DNA from: Acetobacteraceae bacterium
GTDB taxonomy: Bacteria; Pseudomonadota; Alphaproteobacteria; Acetobacterales; Acetobacteraceae
DNA: 59,849 nt
Direction of reading: 5' to 3'
NCBI GenBank assembly: GCA_022842185.1
Contig: JALHQB010000024.1
Span: forward strand, 1 to 59,849
The notes under the pieces were generated by a model. That model made no database searches and was not told the DNA's origin. It worked only from the letters and a program-made list of their open reading frames with translations. Position numbers and translations under genes: made by a program. Positions 28,080 through 37,477 of this stretch are shown here, piece after piece. Numbering within the stretch: the stretch's first letter is position 1; each line of letters starts with the position of its first letter.

Positions 28080-28465
28080 TACGCTGCGTTCGCATCTGGA
28101 CAGGCGAGGACGGCAATTCGCTGTTCGAGGAAGGCACCATCGACATGACCGACGGCATGCGCGGCGATGCCGTGGGCCAGCCGGTCAAGGTCGTGGCGCT
28201 GTCCTTCCAGGAGACCAGCACCGGCGGGTCCTATGAATGGCACAAGGACCCGGTGCCGCGCTTCGTCATCACCCTGTCCGGCACCCTGGAATTCGAGGTG
28301 AAGTCCGGCGCGACCTTCCGGATCAACCCCGGCGACATCCTGCTCGCCCAGGACAACACCGGCAGCGGGCACAAGTGGCGACTGATCGGCACCGAACCCT
28401 GGCGGCGCGCCTATGTCGTCTATGAACAAGGCGCGGAATTGCGCTTCACGAAAGGGCAGGCGTGA
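28076..28465 (+). CDS. Small cupin-domain protein
   Basis: This 129-residue single-domain cupin begins MIRCVRIWTGEDGNSLFEEG. The beta-barrel motifs are visible as YEWHKDPVPRFVITLSGTLE and GDILLAQDNTGSGHKW. The first motif has only one or two of the usual metal-binding histidines, so metal binding is uncertain. It overlaps thrE by four bases (ATGA) and is followed by mqo after a one-base overlap. The gene is therefore embedded in the operon, but no function is apparent; a small-molecule-binding or accessory role is a guess. Confidence 0.75.
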   Translation: MIRCVRIWTGEDGNSLFEEGTIDMTDGMRGDAVGQPVKVVALSFQETSTGGSYEWHKDPVPRFVITLSGTLEFEVKSGATFRINPGDILLAQDNTGSGHKWRLIGTEPWRRAYVVYEQGAELRFTKGQA

Positions 28466-29955
28466 TGACCACGACCACCGCCGATGTGGTGCTGATCGGC
28501 GCCGGCATCATGTCTGCCACGCTCGGCACCGTTCTCAAGGAACTGGAACCGTCCCTGAACATCGTGATGTTCGAGACGCTGGGCGACTGCGCGCAGGAAA
28601 GCTCCCACGCCTGGAACAATGCCGGTACCGGGCACGCGGCCAATTGCGAGATGAACTACACGCCACAGCGCCCCGATGGCAGCGTGGACATATCGAAGGC
28701 GCTGGAGGTCAACACCGAGTTCGACATCTCCCGCCAGCTCTGGGCGTATCTGGTCGGAAAGGGTGCCATCCCCGACCCGCGCGCCTTCCTGCACCCCTGC
28801 CCGCATATGAGCATGGTGTGGGGGGAGGAGAATGTCGCCTTCCTGAAGGCGCGCTTTGCCGAAATGTCGGCGCATCACTGCTATCACGGCATGGAATACA
28901 GCGAGGACCACGCGCAAATCGCCGCCTGGGCGCCGCTGACCATGGAAGGGCGCGACCCGCAGCAGCCAGTCGCGGCGACGCGCATCGTCTCGGGCGCCGA
29001 TGTCGATTATGGGTCGCTGACCCATCTGCTCGTTGCACAGCTTTCGGCGCAGTCCGGCTTCGCGGTGCACTACCGGCATGAGGTGACGGGCCTGAAGCGC
29101 ACCGCCGATGGGCGGTGGTCGGTGACGGTGAAGGATCTGGCCGCGAAGACCGAGGCCGTGGTGCAGGCGCGCTTCGTCTTCATCGGCGCCGGCGGCGGCG
29201 CGCTGCGGCTGCTGCAGAAATCCGCGATCCCCGAGGGCCGCGGCTTTGGCGGCTTCCCCGTCAGCGGTATCTGGCTGCGCTGCGACGATGATGCCATCAG
29301 CGCGCGTCACCATGCCAAGGTGTATGGCAAGGCGGCACATGGTTCGCCGCCGATGTCGGTGCCGCATCTCGACACGCGCATCATCGGCGGCAAGCGGTCG
29401 CTGCTGTTCGGGCCCTATGCCGGCTTCTCCAGCAAGTTCCTCAAGCAAGGCTCCTATCTGGACCTGATCGAGACGGTCGAGCCGGGCAATCTCCTGCCGA
29501 TGCTCGCGGTGGCGCGCGACGATTGGCGGCTCAGCGAATACCTGATCGGCCAGGTGTTGCAGACCTCGGCGCATCAATTCGCGGCGTTGCAGGATTTCTA
29601 CCCGCGCGCGATGCGCGACGAATGGCAGAAGGCGGTCGCCGGCCAGCGCGTGCAGATCATCAAGCCCGACCCGGCCCATACCGGCACGCTGGAATTCGGC
29701 ACGGAACTCGTGGCCAGCGCCGACAAATCACTGCTCGCGCTGCTCGGCGCATCGCCCGGTGCGTCCACCGCGGCCTTCATCGCGATGGAGGTCCTGCAAC
29801 GGTGCTTCGCCGGCCAGATCGCCGCCGGCGGTGCCTGGCATGATCGGCTGAAGGCCATCATCCCGACCTATGGGATCGACCTGAAGGTCGACGCCGATGC
29901 GTGCCGCGCCAGCCGCGCCAGCACCGCGAAGGTGCTACAACTCGATTTCGTCTGA
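28465..29955 (+). CDS. mqo: Malate:quinone oxidoreductase
   Basis: This 496-residue peripheral membrane flavoprotein oxidises malate to oxaloacetate and passes electrons to the quinone pool. The FAD-binding start is DVVLIGAGIMSATLGTVLK, followed by the family-specific QESSHAWNNAGTGHAANCE, NYTPQRPDG, MEYSEDHAQIAAWAPLTMEG, KVYGKAAHGSPPMSVPHLDT and LLGASPGASTAAFI. These match E. coli Mqo closely in order and spacing. There is no N-terminal signal extension. The ATG at 28465 overlaps the cupin stop by one base; a GTG at 28462 is in frame. It sits 23 bases before poxB. Confidence 0.96.
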   Translation: MTTTTADVVLIGAGIMSATLGTVLKELEPSLNIVMFETLGDCAQESSHAWNNAGTGHAANCEMNYTPQRPDGSVDISKALEVNTEFDISRQLWAYLVGKGAIPDPRAFLHPCPHMSMVWGEENVAFLKARFAEMSAHHCYHGMEYSEDHAQIAAWAPLTMEGRDPQQPVAATRIVSGADVDYGSLTHLLVAQLSAQSGFAVHYRHEVTGLKRTADGRWSVTVKDLAAKTEAVVQARFVFIGAGGGALRLLQKSAIPEGRGFGGFPVSGIWLRCDDDAISARHHAKVYGKAAHGSPPMSVPHLDTRIIGGKRSLLFGPYAGFSSKFLKQGSYLDLIETVEPGNLLPMLAVARDDWRLSEYLIGQVLQTSAHQFAALQDFYPRAMRDEWQKAVAGQRVQIIKPDPAHTGTLEFGTELVASADKSLLALLGASPGASTAAFIAMEVLQRCFAGQIAAGGAWHDRLKAIIPTYGIDLKVDADACRASRASTAKVLQLDFV

Positions 29956-29978
29956 ACCCCCCGCCAGGAGAACCGCCG

Positions 29979-31706
29979 ATGGCCAAGCGAGTCGCCGATC
30001 TCATCACGGACATCCTGCACGCCGCCGGCGTGCGGCGCATCTACGGCGTCGTCGGCGACAGCCTGAACGGGCTGACCGATTCCCTGCGGGTGAAGAAGTC
30101 CATCGACTGGATCCATGTCCGGCATGAGGAAACGGCCGCCTTCGCCGCAGGGGCGGAAGCCGCGCTGACCGGCCAGCTCGCCGTCTGCGCCGGGTCCTGC
30201 GGGCCCGGCAACCTGCACCTGATCAACGGGCTGTACGACTGCCACCGGACGCGTGTGCCGGTGCTGGCCATCGCGGCGCAGATCCCCTCGGCCGAACTTG
30301 GCCGCAACTACTTCCAGGAAACCAGGCCGGAGGAACTGTTCCGCGGCTGCTCCGATTTCTGCGAACTGGTCTCCCATCCCTCCCAGCTTCCAGGTGTGCT
30401 GGAAGCCGCGATCCGCAGCGCCGTGGGGCGTCGCGGCGTGTCGGTCATCGTCATCCCCGGCGACATCGCGCTGGAGGAGTGCGACGCGCCCTTCTCCACC
30501 CCGGCTGCCCTGGCACTTGCGCCCCCGGTGACGGTGCCGGCGGAGGCCCAGCTCGATGCGCTGGCCGAGATGCTCAATGCCGGTGATCGGGTGACGCTGT
30601 TCTGCGGCCGCGGCTGCCAGGGCGCCCATGCGCCGCTGCTGCGCCTTGCCGAGGCGCTGCGCGCGCCGATCGTGCACGCCCTCGGCGGCAAGGAGCATGT
30701 CGAGTGGGACAACTCGCATGATGTGGGCCTGACCGGCATGCTGGGCTTCGCGTCCGGCCATCACGCCATGATGTCGTGCGATACGCTGCTGATGCTGGGC
30801 ACGGATTTTCCGTATCGGCAGTTCTATCCGAAGCGGGCGCGCATCGTGCAGGTCGATATACGGCCGGAGAATCTCGGGCATCGCACGCGGCTCGACCTCG
30901 CGCTGGTCGGCGACGTCGGCGCGACGATCGAAGCCTTGATGCCGCGCCTCAAGCCCAAGGCGGATGACAGCCACCTTGCCGACTGTCTTGCCCGCTACAA
31001 GACGGCGCGGGACGGGCTCGACGAGTTGGCAGCCGGCAAGCCCGGCGACAAGATCCTCCATCCGCAGTTCCTGACCCGCCTGCTCAGCGAACATGCGAGC
31101 GAGGATGCGGTGTTCACCTTCGACGTCGGCACCCCGACCGTCTGGGCGGCGCGCTACCTGAAGATGAACGGCAAGCGCCGGCTGATCGGTTCGCTGTCCC
31201 ACGGGTCCATGGCCAATGCGATGCCGCATGCCATCGGTGCGCAGGCCGCCTTTCCCGGCCGTCAGGTCATCAGCATGTCCGGCGATGGCGGCTTCGCCAT
31301 GCTGATGGGGGATTTCCTGACGCTCAACCAGCACAAGCTGCCGGTGAAGGTGGTCGTGTACAATAACGGTTCGCTCGGCTTCGTCGCCCTGGAGATGAAG
31401 GGTGCCGGGTTCCTGGAGGTCGGCACGGACCTGGTGAACCCCGATTTCGCCGCCATGGCACGCGCCACGGGGGTCCATGCCATCCGCGTCGAGGATCCGG
31501 GAGAACTGGAAGCCGCCGTGAAGGATGTCCTGGCGCATCCGGGGCCGGCGCTGCTCGATGTCGTTGTCGCGAAGCAGGAACTCGCCTTGCCCCCGACCAT
31601 CACCGCGGCGCAGGTCAAGGGCTTCGGCGTCTGGGCGATGCAGGCGGTGATGAATGGGCGCGGCGACGCGCTGATCGACCTGGCGCGGACCAACCTGTTC
31701 CGTTGA
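29979..31706 (+). CDS. poxB: Pyruvate dehydrogenase (quinone), PoxB
   Basis: This 575-residue thiamine-diphosphate and FAD-dependent enzyme decarboxylates pyruvate to acetate and CO2 and reduces quinone directly. It is collinear with E. coli PoxB (572 residues). Matching blocks are RRIYGVVGDSLNGLTDSL, the catalytic-Glu region RHEETAAFAAGAEA, CAGSCGPGNLHLINGLYDCH, HALGGKEHVEWDN and FDVGTPTVWAARYLKMNGKR. The thiamine-binding motif GDGGFAMLMGDF with NN is near residue 434-462. The ATG at 29979 has CCAGGAGA seven bases upstream; the frame extends back over the end of mqo but without merit. It is the last gene of the fumC-mqo run. Confidence 0.95.
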   Translation: MAKRVADLITDILHAAGVRRIYGVVGDSLNGLTDSLRVKKSIDWIHVRHEETAAFAAGAEAALTGQLAVCAGSCGPGNLHLINGLYDCHRTRVPVLAIAAQIPSAELGRNYFQETRPEELFRGCSDFCELVSHPSQLPGVLEAAIRSAVGRRGVSVIVIPGDIALEECDAPFSTPAALALAPPVTVPAEAQLDALAEMLNAGDRVTLFCGRGCQGAHAPLLRLAEALRAPIVHALGGKEHVEWDNSHDVGLTGMLGFASGHHAMMSCDTLLMLGTDFPYRQFYPKRARIVQVDIRPENLGHRTRLDLALVGDVGATIEALMPRLKPKADDSHLADCLARYKTARDGLDELAAGKPGDKILHPQFLTRLLSEHASEDAVFTFDVGTPTVWAARYLKMNGKRRLIGSLSHGSMANAMPHAIGAQAAFPGRQVISMSGDGGFAMLMGDFLTLNQHKLPVKVVVYNNGSLGFVALEMKGAGFLEVGTDLVNPDFAAMARATGVHAIRVEDPGELEAAVKDVLAHPGPALLDVVVAKQELALPPTITAAQVKGFGVWAMQAVMNGRGDALIDLARTNLFR

Positions 31707-31714
31707 GGCGGACA

Positions 31715-31736
31715 GGCGATGCGGCCCGTCATCGCC
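31715..31736 (+). terminator. Hairpin downstream of poxB
   Basis: GGCGATG (31715-31721) pairs perfectly with CATCGCC (31730-31736) around an eight-base loop, nine bases after the poxB stop. No U-tract follows. It is a plausible but weak transcription end for the fumC-poxB run. Confidence 0.4.
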
Positions 31737-31928
31737 CCATGCGTGGCAGGCTTCGTCGCCGCGTCTTCCTCGCAGGTCGTCAGCCAATCGATCAGCTGCG
31801 ACGCGATCCGTGCCGGTTCTCCGGGTCGACGCCAGCCGATCCGGCGTTGGCGGACGGCTGTATTGCGTGGGACCCCGCCCCGCTCATTATAGTCACCAGA
31901 CCACCAAGCACGGGACCGGCCGCCGGGT

Positions 31929-32477
31929 ATGCCCATCATCGGAACAAAGCTGCGGGAACTGCGGACGCGTCGCGGCCTGGGAACGCGGGAACTCGCTATA
32001 CGCTCCGGCGTATCGCATTCCGCCATCTCGCTCATCGAACGCGATCGGATGAGTCCCTCGGTCGATACGCTGGGTGCCATCCTTGGGGCACTGGGCCTGA
32101 CCTTATCCGCCTTCTTCGAGGATCTCGAAAGCGCAATTCCGCCACGCATCTTCTACGCGGCCAACGAACTCACCGAAATCGGCAGAGCCGATCGCATTTC
32201 CTACCGGTTGGTCGGCATGGACTATCCGAACCGTCGCATGCTGTTGCTGTCCGAACACTACGCACCTGGCGCGGCCACCGATGCCCCGATCACGCACAAC
32301 GCCGAGGAGGCGGGCATCGTCACCCGCGGCGCGATCGAGGTCACGGTCGGCGACCAGTCGCAGGTCTTGCGAGAGGGCGATGGCTACTACTTCGACAGCC
32401 GGCAGCCGCACCTGTTCCGCAACGTCGCCGAGGGCGAGAGCACCATCGTCAGCGCCATCACGCCACCGACCTATTGA
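31929..32477 (+). CDS. XRE-cupin transcriptional regulator (PuuR-like)
   Basis: This 182-residue regulator has an N-terminal lambda-repressor-type helix-turn-helix (about 5-60: KLRELRTRRGLGTRELAIRS, GVSHSAISLIERDRMSPSVD) and a C-terminal cupin sensor domain (about 105-178: EEAGIVTRGAIEVTVGDQSQ, EGDGYYFDSRQPHLFRNV). The architecture is that of PuuR and related regulators of polyamine or amino-acid catabolism. It lies 100 bases upstream of the M81 peptidase gene, its likely target. No clear operator was found. Confidence 0.9.
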   Translation: MPIIGTKLRELRTRRGLGTRELAIRSGVSHSAISLIERDRMSPSVDTLGAILGALGLTLSAFFEDLESAIPPRIFYAANELTEIGRADRISYRLVGMDYPNRRMLLLSEHYAPGAATDAPITHNAEEAGIVTRGAIEVTVGDQSQVLREGDGYYFDSRQPHLFRNVAEGESTIVSAITPPTY

Positions 32478-32577
32478 CCCCGGCCTGGCGAGTATCCTGC
32501 CCGCCCCCGCCCAGGTCGATTGCACGCCGGCCACGCAGGTCGTCTGCTGCCCCGGACCAGCAAAGGATGGGCCAACC

Positions 32578-34062
32578 ATGACGAAGCGACGGATCCTGGC
32601 GGGCGGCATTGCCCAGGAATCACACAGCTTCAACCCGATCCGCATGGGACGGGACAGCTTCACCATAACGGCCGGCGCTGATGCCGTCGCGCGCGCGCGC
32701 AGGACGAATTCAACCCTTGGCGGCATCATCGATGCGGCGGATGCGGTTGGCGCCGAGGTGATCGTGCCCACGCTGTATCGCGCCCAATCGGGCGGCCCGG
32801 TCGAGGATTCCGTCTTCGCCGAGATGAAGGCGATCATGCTCGAAGCCGCGCGGCGCGGTGATTTCGACGCCATCGCGCTGCCGCTGCATGGGGGCATGCT
32901 GACGCCAACCCTGCACGACCCGGAAGGCGTGCTGATGCAGGAACTGCGCGCCATCGTCGGGCCGGATGTGCCACTGACCGCCGCCTTCGACCTGCACGCG
33001 CATGTGACGCCGGAGATCCTCGCCACCTGCGACCTGCTGGCTGCCTACCTCACCAACCCGCATGCAGACCAGGGCGCGACTGGCCTGCGCGCCGGCCGCG
33101 CGGCGCTGGCGATGCTCGACGGCACGTTGAAGCCGGCGCTGGCCTGGGCGCATCTGCCCATGCTGACGCTGGGCAACGACCGCACGGATGAGGAACCACT
33201 GCAGGGCCTGCAGGCCCGCGCCGCCGCGGCCGTGGCCTCGGGCGCGGTCCATGACGCGTCGATCTTCAACGCGCAGCAATTCCTGGATGTCCCGGGGCTG
33301 GGCCAGGTCGTGATGGCCTATAGCAACGGTGATGTGACCGCGGCGAAGGCGCTGGTATCGGAACTTGCCGCCGATCTTTGGAACGCGCGGACGCGGCTGA
33401 TCGGCCGCTATCCCTCACTGAATGATTGCCTGGCGCGCGCGGTGGCCGGGGCGCCCCGCCCGCTGATCCTGGGCGACCAGGGTGACCGCGTGGCCGCCGG
33501 CGCGCCGGGGGACAGCACCGTCATCCTGCATGCGCTGCTTGGCCTCGGCATGGACCTGCCGGCGGCCATGCCGATCACCGATCCGGATGCCGTCGCGCAG
33601 TGCCGCGCGGCGGCTGTCGGCGCGACGGTCACAGTGACGGTGGGCGGGCGGTTTTCCACCGTCGCGCCGCCAGTGACGCTGACCGGCGAGGTGATCTCAG
33701 CCGGGGAAGGCGCCTCGCTCATTTATCAGGGGCCGGCCGAAAAGGGGCAGCGCGCCTATGTCGGGCCCTTCGCCGTGCTGCGCGTCGGCGCGCTCAAGGT
33801 GGTGCTGACGGCGCGGCCCTATTCCTACATCGATCCGGAATACTACCGCGTGATGGGTGTCGAACCGCGTGATCAGAAGGTGGTTGTCACGCGGTCCGGC
33901 TATCACTTCACGCTGAACTACGCGGCGATCGGGGAATGCATCACCGTCGATACACCCGGCATGTCCTCCTATCGCGTGAAGGAACTGCCCTTCACCGTGG
34001 CCCGCCCCTTCTACCCGGTGGATGAGATCACCCTGACGCCGCAGGTGCAGGTCAAGGGCTGA
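32578..34062 (+). CDS. M81-family metallopeptidase (MlrC-like)
   Basis: This 494-residue member of the M81/MlrC family is named for microcystinase C, which opens linearised microcystin; most members have unknown amide substrates. Recognisable features are GGIAQESHSFNPIRM at the start, LPLHGGMLTPTLHDPEG (His-bearing metal block), AAFDLHAHVTPEIL and NPHADQGATGLRAG. The C-terminal MlrC half begins near LILGDQGDRVAAGAPGDST, where the family usually reads D-x-x-D-N-x-G-G-G-A-x-G-D. There is no signal peptide. The ATG was chosen because it starts the conserved region. It converges on the aminotransferase gene with seven bases between them. Confidence 0.88.
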   Translation: MTKRRILAGGIAQESHSFNPIRMGRDSFTITAGADAVARARRTNSTLGGIIDAADAVGAEVIVPTLYRAQSGGPVEDSVFAEMKAIMLEAARRGDFDAIALPLHGGMLTPTLHDPEGVLMQELRAIVGPDVPLTAAFDLHAHVTPEILATCDLLAAYLTNPHADQGATGLRAGRAALAMLDGTLKPALAWAHLPMLTLGNDRTDEEPLQGLQARAAAAVASGAVHDASIFNAQQFLDVPGLGQVVMAYSNGDVTAAKALVSELAADLWNARTRLIGRYPSLNDCLARAVAGAPRPLILGDQGDRVAAGAPGDSTVILHALLGLGMDLPAAMPITDPDAVAQCRAAAVGATVTVTVGGRFSTVAPPVTLTGEVISAGEGASLIYQGPAEKGQRAYVGPFAVLRVGALKVVLTARPYSYIDPEYYRVMGVEPRDQKVVVTRSGYHFTLNYAAIGECITVDTPGMSSYRVKELPFTVARPFYPVDEITLTPQVQVKG

Positions 34063-34069
34063 TCCGCAC

Positions 34070-35299
34070 CTATCGCAGGGCCATGGCAGCGTCGCGGAAG
34101 GCGTCCGCGACGTCGGCCAACACCGCCTCATCATGGGCGAAGGACAGGAACAGCCGGCCATAGCCTGACGGCATGACCAGCACGCCGCGCCGGCGCAGCT
34201 CGGCATGCAGCGCGGCGGACCAGTCGGGGCGCAGCATCCGCTGCGCCTCGGCATAGTCGCGCGGCGGCTCCGCGTTCGGCCACAGGCTGAAGACATTGCC
34301 ATGGCCGCTGGTGCTGACGGTCTGGCCGGCCTGGGCGAAGGCATCGACAACCGTCGCGCGCAGTGCCTCCCCGCGCGCCAGCAGCGCCGGATAGTCAGCG
34401 GCGTCGAGCATCTCCATCGTGGCGACCACCGCGGCGCAGGCCAGGGGATTGCCGCTGTAGGTGCCAGCGCGCACGGCGCGGCCATCGGCGAAGGCGCGCA
34501 TGATCTCCGGGCGGCCCGCCACCGCTGCCACGGCGATGCCGCTGCCGATCGCCTTGCCCAGCGTCACCAGATCCGGGTCCAGCCCCATCGCATGCGCCGT
34601 CAGCCCGGCCTGCAGGCGGAAGCCCATCAGCACTTCATCGGCGATCACCAGCGCGCCGTGACGCCGGGCGATGGCCTGCAACTGCGCGAGGTAATCAGGC
34701 GCGGGCATGACGCAGCCGGCATTGGCGAGCACCGGCTCCACCAGCACGGCGGCGATGTCGTCGCGTTCGGCGAACAGGCGCTCCGCATCCTCCATATCGT
34801 TGAAGCGCAGCAGGGAGACGCGGTCGGTCTCAGGCCGCGCATTGCCGGGAAAGGAGGATTCCGCCGCGCCCGCGCCGCCATAGGCGACATCATCCAGCCA
34901 GCCATCGAAGCCGCCGGCCATCTTGGCGATGCGCGTCCGCCCCGTGGCGATGCGCGCGGCCCGGCAGGCGAGGTGCACCGCCTCGCTGCCGGTGCTGACG
35001 AACAGCACTTGGTCGAGCGGCCCGGCATGGGCGGCGATCGCCGCCGCCGCCGCTTCCTCCCGCGCATGAATGAAGGCGGGCAGCGGGCCGTCCCGCAGCG
35101 CCTGCGTCACCGCCTCGACCACCGGCTCCGGCGCATGGCCCAGCACCGTGCCGCCGAAGCCCAGCGCCGTATCGACATAGCGCCGCCCGGCTTCGTCCCA
35201 CAGATAAGGCCCGGCGGAGCGGGCCACCACCATCTGCTGCCCATCCAGCGGCGGCAGCAGCCGCGCGGCGGAAGAAACCCCGCCGACCAGATGAGTCAT
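34070..35299 (-). CDS. Class III aminotransferase (glutamate-1-semialdehyde aminomutase-like)
   Basis: This 409-residue pyridoxal-phosphate enzyme of fold type I has the phosphate-binding STGSEAVHLACRAARIATGR, the cofactor Asp in IADEVLMGFR, and the Schiff-base Lys in LVTLGKAIGSG. GTYSGNPLACAA matches the conserved Thr/phosphate loop. It resembles the glutamate-1-semialdehyde aminomutase/omega-aminotransferase group rather than a biosynthetic HemL, since the context is peptide uptake. The ATG at 35299 lies two bases after the stop of the binding-protein gene, so both form one operon; an upstream start at 35323 would overlap that gene. Confidence 0.87.
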   Translation of the reverse strand: MTHLVGGVSSAARLLPPLDGQQMVVARSAGPYLWDEAGRRYVDTALGFGGTVLGHAPEPVVEAVTQALRDGPLPAFIHAREEAAAAAIAAHAGPLDQVLFVSTGSEAVHLACRAARIATGRTRIAKMAGGFDGWLDDVAYGGAGAAESSFPGNARPETDRVSLLRFNDMEDAERLFAERDDIAAVLVEPVLANAGCVMPAPDYLAQLQAIARRHGALVIADEVLMGFRLQAGLTAHAMGLDPDLVTLGKAIGSGIAVAAVAGRPEIMRAFADGRAVRAGTYSGNPLACAAVVATMEMLDAADYPALLARGEALRATVVDAFAQAGQTVSTSGHGNVFSLWPNAEPPRDYAEAQRMLRPDWSAALHAELRRRGVLVMPSGYGRLFLSFAHDEAVLADVADAFRDAAMALR

Positions 35300-35301
35300 G
35301 G

Positions 35302-36891
35302 TCAGGCCCGCCGCACATTCCACGGATAGCGCACGGAACCGCCCAGCACGCCGGTCAGTTCCTTCCGATAGGCCGTCTTGGGGAAGTAGATGCCCAGCGG
35401 CAACGTCGGCACCTCGCGCAGCGCCAGGGCGTGGATTTCCCCGAACAGGCGCTGCTGATCCGCCTCCGCCGTCGCATCCAGCCAGGCGGCGGTCAGGCGC
35501 TCCATCTCCGCGCTTTCGAACCAGCCGGGCCAGCCGGTGGCGCCTTCACCGCGGATGGTGGTGTTCAGCACCGGGTTGGCGATGGCGATGGAGGGCCAGG
35601 TGGTGTGATACAGGCTCCACCCACCGCTGGCGGTGGGCGTGCGGTTGTTGCGCCGCTGCAGCAGCGTGCCCCAATCCATGTCCGCCAGTTCGACATTCAT
35701 CCCCGCATCGCGCATCGCCTGCGCCGTGATGGGGCCAAGCGGCGCAAGCGTCGCATTGTCGGCCGGGTTCAAGATGACGACCTTCTCGCCATTGTAGCCG
35801 GTGGCCTGTAGTGCTGCGCGCATATCGGCGGTCTTGCCCACCAGGTCACCGAACTTGCCGCGCCCGATCTCCTCGATGCCGGGGATGGTGCAGGGGAACA
35901 TCGCCTGGCATTCGCGCCACGCATCCGGCTTGCCGCCCGTCACGGTGGCCAGGTAGTCGGTCTGCGTCACGATGCGCATCACGAAACGCCGCAACGCCGG
36001 GTTGTCGAAGGGCGGCACCAGATGGTTGAAGCGCATCACCACCGATGACCCCAGCGGATCGGCATTCTCGATTGTCACGCGCCCGCCGCGCAGCGCGATG
36101 GGTTCGAGGTCGGCGGGCATGGCTTCCATCCAGTCCACCTCGCCCTGCGCCAGGGCGGCGACGGCGGTGGCCTTGTCGGCGATGACGCGCCATTCCACGC
36201 GTTCGAAATGCGCGACCTTCGCGCCGGAGGTCCATTCCGGCGCTTCGCTGCGCGGCTTGTACCCATCGAAGCGGCCATAGGCGATGAGATTGCCCGAGGA
36301 CCACTCGCTCGCCAGGAAGCGATAGGGGCCGGACCCCGTCACCTCGGTGATCGCGCCATCGCCCGCGGCGCGCACGATGCGCTCCGGCATGATGAAGGCC
36401 GGCTGGGAATGTGGCTTGGCGAGCGCATCGGCCAGGCGCGGGAAGGGTCGCTTCAGCCGGATCACCAGCGTGCGATCGTCCGGCGTTTCATAGGCGGCAA
36501 CGGCTGTTTGATAGACACGCCCGAAGGTGTCGCGCTTCGCCCAGCGTTCGATGCTGGCGGCGCAATCGCGCGAGCGCACGGGCTCGCCATCATGGAATTG
36601 CAGGCCGTCACGCAGCCGGATCGTCCAGGTGAGGCCGTCGGCGCTGACCTGATGGCCTTCGGCCATCTGCGGCTTGGCCTGCATCCGGCCATCGACACCG
36701 TAAAGCGTGTCGAACACATGGAAGCCGTGCTGCACGGCGACCAGCGCCGTGGACAGCACCGGGTCGAGCGAGACGAGATCCGTCGAGGGCACGAAGCGCA
36801 GGGTGCGTGCCCGCATATCCTGGGCGATGGCCGGTGCGGAAAGGCTGACAGCCGTGCCGAAAGCCAATATGTCGCGGCGTCGAATATTCAT
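35302..36891 (-). CDS. ABC transporter periplasmic binding protein, family 5 (peptide/opine type)
   Basis: This 529-residue periplasmic receptor of the DppA/OppA type has a twin-arginine-like signal (NIRRRDILAFGTAVSLSAPA, cleavage after AIAQ). Family features are the STDLVSLDPVLSTA start, GLTWTIRLRDGLQFHDGEPV, the insertion RDCAASIERW and TGSGPYRFLASEW. Such receptors feed dipeptides, glutathione or opines to ABC permeases. No permease or ATPase gene is in the window. The only partner is the class III aminotransferase immediately downstream. Confidence 0.9.
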   Translation of the reverse strand: MNIRRRDILAFGTAVSLSAPAIAQDMRARTLRFVPSTDLVSLDPVLSTALVAVQHGFHVFDTLYGVDGRMQAKPQMAEGHQVSADGLTWTIRLRDGLQFHDGEPVRSRDCAASIERWAKRDTFGRVYQTAVAAYETPDDRTLVIRLKRPFPRLADALAKPHSQPAFIMPERIVRAAGDGAITEVTGSGPYRFLASEWSSGNLIAYGRFDGYKPRSEAPEWTSGAKVAHFERVEWRVIADKATAVAALAQGEVDWMEAMPADLEPIALRGGRVTIENADPLGSSVVMRFNHLVPPFDNPALRRFVMRIVTQTDYLATVTGGKPDAWRECQAMFPCTIPGIEEIGRGKFGDLVGKTADMRAALQATGYNGEKVVILNPADNATLAPLGPITAQAMRDAGMNVELADMDWGTLLQRRNNRTPTASGGWSLYHTTWPSIAIANPVLNTTIRGEGATGWPGWFESAEMERLTAAWLDATAEADQQRLFGEIHALALREVPTLPLGIYFPKTAYRKELTGVLGGSVRYPWNVRRA

Positions 36892-37477
36892 GTGTGGCGC
36901 GCTCCCTGGACGTTGGTCGGATGCGGCAAGTCTAGGGCGTCATGGTGACCTGTGTGACCCCACCCGGGCAGCGGTGAGGATAATACGCAAGACGCGCCGG
37001 TTGAAGTTCTCGATGGACGGGTGGGGTCCAGCGGAGGTGGCATCGGACCCGCCAAGCCGCGCGGCAGGGGGCGACCTCTCTGATCGGCGTCACGGTGGCG
37101 ACAACGGCGCCGCTGGTGCCGTCGACCCGAACCGTCGCATTCGATGTGGCGGTGTGGTCGGGCACCCTGGCGCCGGATCGCGCGGACCATCTCCGCGGCG
37201 AGGTTCGACCGCGCGGCAGCGATGCGATCGAGGCGCCCGAAATGCGACTGCCGGTCATGGGAGAATTGGAAGACGCACGATGGCGCGCCCCGAGGCGACG
37301 CGAAAGGCGAGAGCCTGCCGCTCCGCCTGCTAAGCGGCCCTCACCTCGAAGGCCGCCCGCGACTTTCTTGTGGGTGTCGGTATCCGCCCACCGTCTCGAC
37401 AGGGGCAGATCCCGACCGCGGCGCCGCGGGCTCGAACACGGCCGCCTATGTGGCCGGCTCCAACCCGCGGCAGTCGT
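36892..37477. other. 586-base region without a recognisable gene
   Basis: It lies between the start of the family-5 binding protein gene and the end of the giant repeat-protein gene. Frames are present on both strands but lack motifs and consistent codon bias. It should contain the binding-protein promoter and the 3' end of the adhesin transcript; I could assign neither. Confidence 0.5.
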
